Below, in pieces: positions 6,122 to 10,000 of a stretch of DNA of 10,000 nucleotides. The translations under genes were made by a program, and so were the position numbers. The stretch is from Candidatus Atribacteria bacterium (lineage in GTDB: Bacteria; Atribacterota; JALVIU01). Each line of letters opens with the position of its first letter. The first letter of the stretch is position 1. The DNA is taken from positions 1 through 10,000 of the forward strand of contig JALVIU010000087.1 of assembly GCA_027028665.1 (NCBI GenBank), written 5' to 3'. The notes under the pieces were generated by a model that saw only the letters and a list, made by a program, of their open reading frames with translations, made no database searches and was not told the origin of the DNA.

Positions 6122-7062
6122 TAAACCTTTCTTTTCTTGTTTCATTATTCATTTTAATACTTTTAACAGTATTCATTACATATTTAAGTGGAAAAAGTAC
6201 CAACAGATGTTTCAAAGATTTTTCAAAATACCCTGTTACTGTAATAACAAAGAATAAGGCAATATGGGGGGATTTTTATCCTGAAAGTACAGGGTTTTAC
6301 ATAAGATATAAAAAACCAAAAAAAGAAAAGAATTTTAAAGAACTAAGCTATCTATTTTATAAACAAGAATTTGGAAATGTACTGGCACTTATTAGAGAGG
6401 TAGGAGAACTCGATGATACACAAAAAGAAAAAAGAGAGAAGGAAATTAGAAAAATACATAATCCTACTGTTATAGGAAGGCTAAAAAGGTATATATATAA
6501 TGTAATCATTATTGCTGCAGATGTAATAAAAGAGGCATTGAGTATTACATTTGGAAGGGCATTAAACAAAATACCCAAATCTATCCCCAGCCAAAAGGGA
6601 TATGCATCAAAGATCTCACAGCTTTTGGTACCTTCTTCCTCATATGATGGCCTACTAGAAAAACTCATAGGAAAAAAGGTTATATTAGAGATAAAAGAGG
6701 GAGAAAGATATAAGGAACATCCTGGAATATTTAAAGAATACACCAAGGATTTCTTAGAGGTGCTTGATGTAGAATACAAATACACAATGAATGTAAAGAT
6801 CTTTCAGGGAAAAGAGGTAGAGTTTAAAAACATCCTTTTTTACCTGGACGAAAAAGGATTAACCATAAAAAATAAGGCAAATTCCAAGATAGATATTCTA
6901 CACATAAACCAAAAAGAGCAAAATATTACTATTGAATCAGGCAAGGAGAAAAGAATAGAATTAAGTCATGGAGAATTTATCCGTGTAGAATTACAAATTA
7001 CAGTATATGGTGATATTATTGTACCAAGAACTGTAGGAATTATAAGACACGAAGCAGAATAG
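6118..7062 (+). CDS. Conserved-looking membrane-anchored protein of unknown function with possible Sm-like core
   Basis: I do not recognise a named family. The 314-residue protein has one strong N-terminal hydrophobic segment (about residues 3-23) with no cleavage-type end, so a membrane anchor is likely. The region 60-125 is highly charged (many Lys/Glu). A moderately hydrophobic stretch follows at 126-136. Residues 180-222, from LEKLIGKKVILEI through GIFKEYTKDFLEVLDV, look like a five-strand Sm/LSm-type barrel (G-K-x-V ... G-x-F/L-x-x-Y ... D-F-L-E-V-x-D-V). The tail (about 235-310) is beta-rich. The start is ATG at 6118 with AAAGGAG 8 bases upstream (6103-6109), and it overlaps the deaminase stop as ATGA. 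Cotranscription with lgt suggests a cell-envelope role, but this is only inference. It ends 10 bases before a convergent gene. Confidence 0.82.
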   Translation: MINLSFLVSLFILILLTVFITYLSGKSTNRCFKDFSKYPVTVITKNKAIWGDFYPESTGFYIRYKKPKKEKNFKELSYLFYKQEFGNVLALIREVGELDDTQKEKREKEIRKIHNPTVIGRLKRYIYNVIIIAADVIKEALSITFGRALNKIPKSIPSQKGYASKISQLLVPSSSYDGLLEKLIGKKVILEIKEGERYKEHPGIFKEYTKDFLEVLDVEYKYTMNVKIFQGKEVEFKNILFYLDEKGLTIKNKANSKIDILHINQKEQNITIESGKEKRIELSHGEFIRVELQITVYGDIIVPRTVGIIRHEAE

Positions 7063-7072
7063 AGCATGCCAT

Positions 7073-7747
7073 TTAAGCATAAGAGACAAAATAAAATTTA
7101 AGTATTGGCAACTCTAAGGATGTAAGCTTTCCTCCAAATACTAAACCTGTATCTATACCTATTTTATTATCCATAACAAGGGGTTCTTCAAACACAGTAT
7201 GCCCAAAAACTATTCTCTTACCAAAATCTTTTTTTGAATATATAAATTCATCCCTAATCCAAAGGAGATCATTTCTTCTTTGCTCATTAAGAGGGATGCC
7301 TGGCTTAAGTCCTGCATGGACAAAGAGATATCTATCTGTTTCATAATAAAGAGAAAGGTTATTTAGAAAATCTAAATGAGACTGGGGTATATATCTTTTT
7401 GCATAAGCATATTCTGATGGGGGAATACCGTAACTCTTTAGGGTTTTTTCTCCACCATTAAAAAAATATATTTCTCTGTCAAATTTACCCTCCATAAAGG
7501 AAAGGAGCATATCTTCATGATTTCCTATAAGACAGATAGTATTTGGATGAATTTTTTTAAAGTTTATAAGGAAATCTATTACCCCTTTCGAATCATAACC
7601 TCTATCAATGTAATCTCCTAAAAAAATTATAAGGTCTTTATCATCAAAAGGAAGGCTATGGATAAGGGATATCATCTCATTTTTCATACCGTGTATATCC
7701 CCTATCACAAATATTCTCTTTTCTTCTATACTACCTTCACTCCCCAT
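7073..7747 (-). CDS. PPP-family metallophosphatase (bacterial Ser/Thr phosphatase-like)
   Basis: A 224-residue calcineurin-like phosphoesterase with the complete PPP signature: GDIHG (16-20, D17/H19), GDYIDRG (44-50, D45, D48, R49), GNHED (75-79), FVHAG (142-146) and FGHT (181-184), then IDTG with D199. This set binds two metals and hydrolyses phosphate monoesters. Likely substrates are phosphoproteins, but symmetrical Ap4A hydrolases and other nucleotide phosphatases share the motifs, so the substrate is open. There is no membrane segment or signal peptide. ATG at 7747 overlaps the end of the upstream hydrolase by 22 bases and has only a weak purine stretch in front of it, suggesting coupled translation. 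It is the last gene of the ftsH operon. No intrinsic terminator is visible in the 10-base gap to the convergent plus-strand gene. Confidence 0.92.
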   Translation of the reverse strand: MGSEGSIEEKRIFVIGDIHGMKNEMISLIHSLPFDDKDLIIFLGDYIDRGYDSKGVIDFLINFKKIHPNTICLIGNHEDMLLSFMEGKFDREIYFFNGGEKTLKSYGIPPSEYAYAKRYIPQSHLDFLNNLSLYYETDRYLFVHAGLKPGIPLNEQRRNDLLWIRDEFIYSKKDFGKRIVFGHTVFEEPLVMDNKIGIDTGLVFGGKLTSLELPILKFYFVSYA

Positions 7748-8247
7748 GTTTTTTCCAGTTCTGAAAGTGAGATATTATGAAGATTCTCGTCAAAATCATA
7801 TATTCCTTTCCTCAATACAGTTACGTTATATCCAAGTAAGCTGCCAAAAATAGCTGTATAAAATACACATATATGTGTAACTACTCCTACAATTGTAATA
7901 TCTTTTACATCCATTTCTCTAAGATACACATCAAGTCCTGTCTCAAAAAATGCAGGATATTTCCTTTTAGTAAACACTATATCTTCCTTACTTGGCGCAA
8001 GTTCTTCTACTATTTTGGCACCCCATGTTCCTCTTACAGCATGTTTTGGAAACAGTGAGAATTCCTTATCTGACTCTAAATGACTATCTACAGCATAGAT
8101 TATAGGAAATTTTTCATTCCTAAATTCCTTAATCTTTTTCTTTATAAATGGAATAATTTTCTCACTGCCTTTAACATAAAGGATTCCTTTCGGATGGACA
8201 AAGTCATTGATCATGTCTATTATAATTAATGCTTTTTTCTTTTTCAT
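7726..8247 (-). CDS. Isochorismatase/nicotinamidase-like cysteine hydrolase
   Basis: A 173-residue soluble hydrolase of the isochorismatase fold. The catalytic triad is visible as D11 in IIIDMINDF, K94 in FTKRKYPAF and C127 in VVTHICVFYTA, preceded by the usual V-V-T cis-peptide site. D54, H56 (DSH) and H69 (PKHAVRGTWGA) match the metal ligands of nicotinamidases, so amide hydrolysis of nicotinamide is a reasonable guess. The family also includes ureido-, carbamoyl- and unknown amidases, so no gene symbol is given. The start is ATG at 8247-8245 because GGGGGTGA lies 5 bases before it. A GTG three codons earlier lies within that SD. It follows ftsH by 17 bases and overlaps the phosphatase gene by 22, placing it in the middle of the right-hand operon. 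Confidence 0.9.
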   Translation of the reverse strand: MKKKKALIIIDMINDFVHPKGILYVKGSEKIIPFIKKKIKEFRNEKFPIIYAVDSHLESDKEFSLFPKHAVRGTWGAKIVEELAPSKEDIVFTKRKYPAFFETGLDVYLREMDVKDITIVGVVTHICVFYTAIFGSLLGYNVTVLRKGIYDFDENLHNISLSELEKTWGVKVV

Positions 8248-8252
8248 AATAT

Positions 8253-8260
8253 TCACCCCC
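8253..8260 (-). promoter_or_regulatory. Shine-Dalgarno site that sets the cysteine hydrolase start
   Basis: GGGGGTGA on the minus strand, close to the consensus GGAGGTGA, ends 5 bases before ATG 8247. The competing GTG (8256-8254) is part of this site and so is unlikely to be the start. Confidence 0.75.
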
Positions 8261-8264
8261 TTTT

Positions 8265-10000
8265 CTATGCAAAAGAGAGGGCCTCTTGATCACCTATGAT
8301 GTCATCTAATTCTTTCCCTTCAAGCACCTCTTTTTCAAGAAGTTTCTCTGCTATTCTCTTGAGTTTTCCTGAATTTTTTTCTATAATCTCTCGCGCTCTT
8401 TTATAGGCATCTTCGATTATATTCTTTATTTCCTGATCTATTTTAAATGCTATAGCATCACTATAGTTTCTATCCTCTGCGATATCTCTTCCCAAAAAGA
8501 CCTGTTCGTGTTTCTTACCTAAAGTGATAGGCCCAAGGGAACTCATACCATATCTTGTAACCATTTCTCTAGCTATATTTGTTGCTCTTTCCAAATCATT
8601 CTGCGCACCAGTACTCATTTCTGAAAATTCAAACTCTTCTGCCACTCTCCCACCAAGGAGTACAGAGAGTTTCTCTAAAAGCTCAGATTTTGTAACTATA
8701 TATTTATCTTCAGTAGGTAATTGAAGGGTATAACCCAGTGCACCCATACCACGAGGAATAATGGAAACCTTATGTACCGGATCTGTATTTGGAAGCATTT
8801 TTGCCACAAGAGCATGACCTGCTTCATGGAAAGCAATAATTTTCTTTTCTTTTTCACTTATTACTTTACTCTTCCTTTCTGGGCCTGCTATTACTCTATC
8901 GATAGCTTCTTCAAAATCTTCCATCTCAATTTTTGTCTTATTTTTACGAGATGCAAGGATTGCAGCTTCATTCACCAGATTAGCAAGATCAGATCCTACG
9001 AACCCCGGAGTTCTTCGGGCAAGCACTTTTAAATCCACATCTTCTGCAATAGGTTTACCTCTTACATGGATCTTCAGTATCTCTTCTCTTCCAACAATAT
9101 CTGGTCTATCAACTACTATATGTCTATCAAATCTTCCGGGTCTCAAAAGGGCAGGATCCAATACATCTGGTCTATTTGTAGCAGCAATCAAAATAATCCC
9201 TTTGCTCTGATCAAAACCATCCATTTCAACCAGTAATTGATTCAGCGTCTGTTCTCTTTCATCATGTCCTCCTCCAAGCCCTGCACCTCTCTGTCTCCCT
9301 ACTGCATCAATTTCATCTATAAAAACTATACATGGGGCATTTTTCTTTGCTTGCTCAAAAAGGTCTCTTACTCTTGCAGCACCTACACCTACAAACATCT
9401 CTACAAAGTCCGAACCACTTATACTAAAAAAAGGTACATCTGCCTCCCCAGCAATAGCACGTGCAAGAAGGGTTTTCCCGCTTCCTGGTGGCCCGTACAA
9501 CAATATCCCTTTTGGAATCTTTGCGCCAAGCCTAATAAACTTATGTGGATTCTTCAAAAACTCTACTATTTCTGCCACTTCTTCTTTTGCTTCATCAATT
9601 CCTGCTACATCCTTAAATGTTACCTTTTTTTTGTCACCTGATACAAGTTTTGCCTTACTTTTGGCAAAAGACATCACCTTCCCTCCACCTCCTTGCATCT
9701 GTTGAAACCATATAATCCAAAAACCAATAAATAAAAGAGTAGGAAAGATTGATGTCAAAAATCTCAACCACCAAGGAGATTCCACAGGAGGTCTAACTTC
9801 TATATCTACTTCTTTTTGTTTAAGAAGTTTCATTAAATCAGGATCATTCGGAATATAAGTTGTAAACTTATTTCCATCTTCAAAAAAACCCAAAATTGTA
9901 TCCTGAGTTATTATTACCTTTTTTACTCTATTGTGTTCTAGATTAGATAAAAACTCACTATAAGAAAGCTTAATTACTCCACTTTTATCCTGGGGAGATT
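8265..10000 (-). CDS. ftsH: ATP-dependent zinc metalloprotease FtsH, N-terminus cut by window edge
   Basis: A membrane-anchored AAA+ protease that unfolds and degrades membrane and regulatory proteins as a hexamer. The reading frame is open to the right edge, so 577 residues are visible. A TTG at 9893 is only an internal leucine codon, because the residues before it (including [19 protein letters not shown]) match the periplasmic FtsH domain. Numbering from the first visible codon, the second membrane segment is about 76-98. Walker A GPPGSGKT is at 169-176, and Walker B IVFIDEID is at 224-231. The second region of homology is [20 protein letters not shown], the pore motif is MFVGVGA, and the zinc site HEAGH is at 391-395 with the third ligand Asp in AQNDLERA. 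The C-terminal tail is short. Only the start and first membrane segment are missing. Its promoter is outside the window. Confidence 0.98.
   Translation of the reverse strand, partial: SPQDKSGVIKLSYSEFLSNLEHNRVKKVIITQDTILGFFEDGNKFTTYIPNDPDLMKLLKQKEVDIEVRPPVESPWWLRFLTSIFPTLLFIGFWIIWFQQMQGGGGKVMSFAKSKAKLVSGDKKKVTFKDVAGIDEAKEEVAEIVEFLKNPHKFIRLGAKIPKGILLYGPPGSGKTLLARAIAGEADVPFFSISGSDFVEMFVGVGAARVRDLFEQAKKNAPCIVFIDEIDAVGRQRGAGLGGGHDEREQTLNQLLVEMDGFDQSKGIILIAATNRPDVLDPALLRPGRFDRHIVVDRPDIVGREEILKIHVRGKPIAEDVDLKVLARRTPGFVGSDLANLVNEAAILASRKNKTKIEMEDFEEAIDRVIAGPERKSKVISEKEKKIIAFHEAGHALVAKMLPNTDPVHKVSIIPRGMGALGYTLQLPTEDKYIVTKSELLEKLSVLLGGRVAEEFEFSEMSTGAQNDLERATNIAREMVTRYGMSSLGPITLGKKHEQVFLGRDIAEDRNYSDAIAFKIDQEIKNIIEDAYKRAREIIEKNSGKLKRIAEKLLEKEVLEGKELDDIIGDQEALSFA

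Noticed and set aside
6357-6785. Open frame of 142 codons on the minus strand opposite the unknown membrane protein
   Set aside because: It has no recognisable motif or SD. The plus-strand gene has a clear SD, an ATGA coupling and a plausible domain layout, so this is an antisense shadow.
7060-7085. Possible bidirectional terminator between the convergent genes
   Set aside because: Only a 4-base stem (ATGC/GCAT) can form, and there is no T-run. Not enough to call a terminator.
8270-8290. AGAGGGCCTCT symmetry at the end of ftsH
   Set aside because: The centre leaves no room for a hairpin loop and the usable stem is 4 bases. It is within the coding end of ftsH, so no terminator is called.
9237-9641. 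Open frame of 134 codons on the plus strand inside ftsH
   Set aside because: It lies fully opposite the highly conserved AAA domain of FtsH, and its translation is rich in Cys, Tyr and Ser as expected for a shadow frame.
9891-9893. TTG as the start codon of ftsH
   Set aside because: The frame stays open to base 10000, and the 35 residues upstream look like the normal FtsH periplasmic domain. The true start is outside the window.
1-10000. Search for mobile elements, CRISPR arrays, tRNA/rRNA genes, riboswitches or a defence island
   Set aside because: None seen. The coding density is nearly complete with housekeeping families, and the single intergenic region is filled by two promoters.

Overview
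The window is AT-rich (roughly one third G+C by eye) and almost entirely coding. Arg is mostly AGA/AGG, Ile is often ATA, and the proteins are rich in Lys, Glu and Ile. Strong Shine-Dalgarno (SD) sites and sigma-70-type promoters mark it as bacterial. The gene set (biotin-dependent carboxyltransferase, archaeal-type phosphoglycerate mutase, adenine deaminase, Lgt, FtsH) would suit a low-GC anaerobe, possibly a thermophile such as Dictyoglomus, or an early-branching Firmicutes-like or Atribacterota-like lineage. I cannot fix the taxon from the sequence alone.

Layout. (1) Positions 1-3469, minus strand: a tightly packed operon read apgM, MIP18-family Fe-S assembly protein, Fpg/MutM glycosylase, O6-alkylguanine-DNA methyltransferase, then a pyruvate/oxaloacetate carboxyltransferase cut by the left edge. 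Gaps are a few bases or small overlaps. (2) Positions 3470-3582: the only real intergenic region. It holds two divergent promoters whose -35 zones fall on the same bases. (3) Positions 3583-7062, plus strand: lgt, an adenine deaminase-like gene, and an uncharacterised protein with one membrane anchor and a possible Sm-like core. Each start codon overlaps the preceding stop. (4) Positions 7073-10000, minus strand: ftsH (cut by the right edge just before its first membrane segment), an isochorismatase/nicotinamidase-like cysteine hydrolase, and a PPP-family phosphatase. No stretch over 300 bases lacks a gene.

How the genes fit together. The left operon mixes central carbon metabolism (phosphoglycerate mutase, carboxyltransferase) with base-damage repair (mutM, ogt) and Fe-S protein maturation. 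The plus operon combines lipoprotein maturation, purine salvage and an unknown membrane protein. The right operon pairs membrane proteolysis with two small soluble hydrolases. These are housekeeping genes. I see no mobile element, CRISPR array, tRNA, rRNA or defence system.

The features most worth a second look are a near-perfect 37-base hairpin inside mutM written with unusual codons, the uncharacterised membrane protein at 6118-7062, unusual motif residues in the adenine deaminase, MutM and ApgM, and the shared-element divergent promoter.
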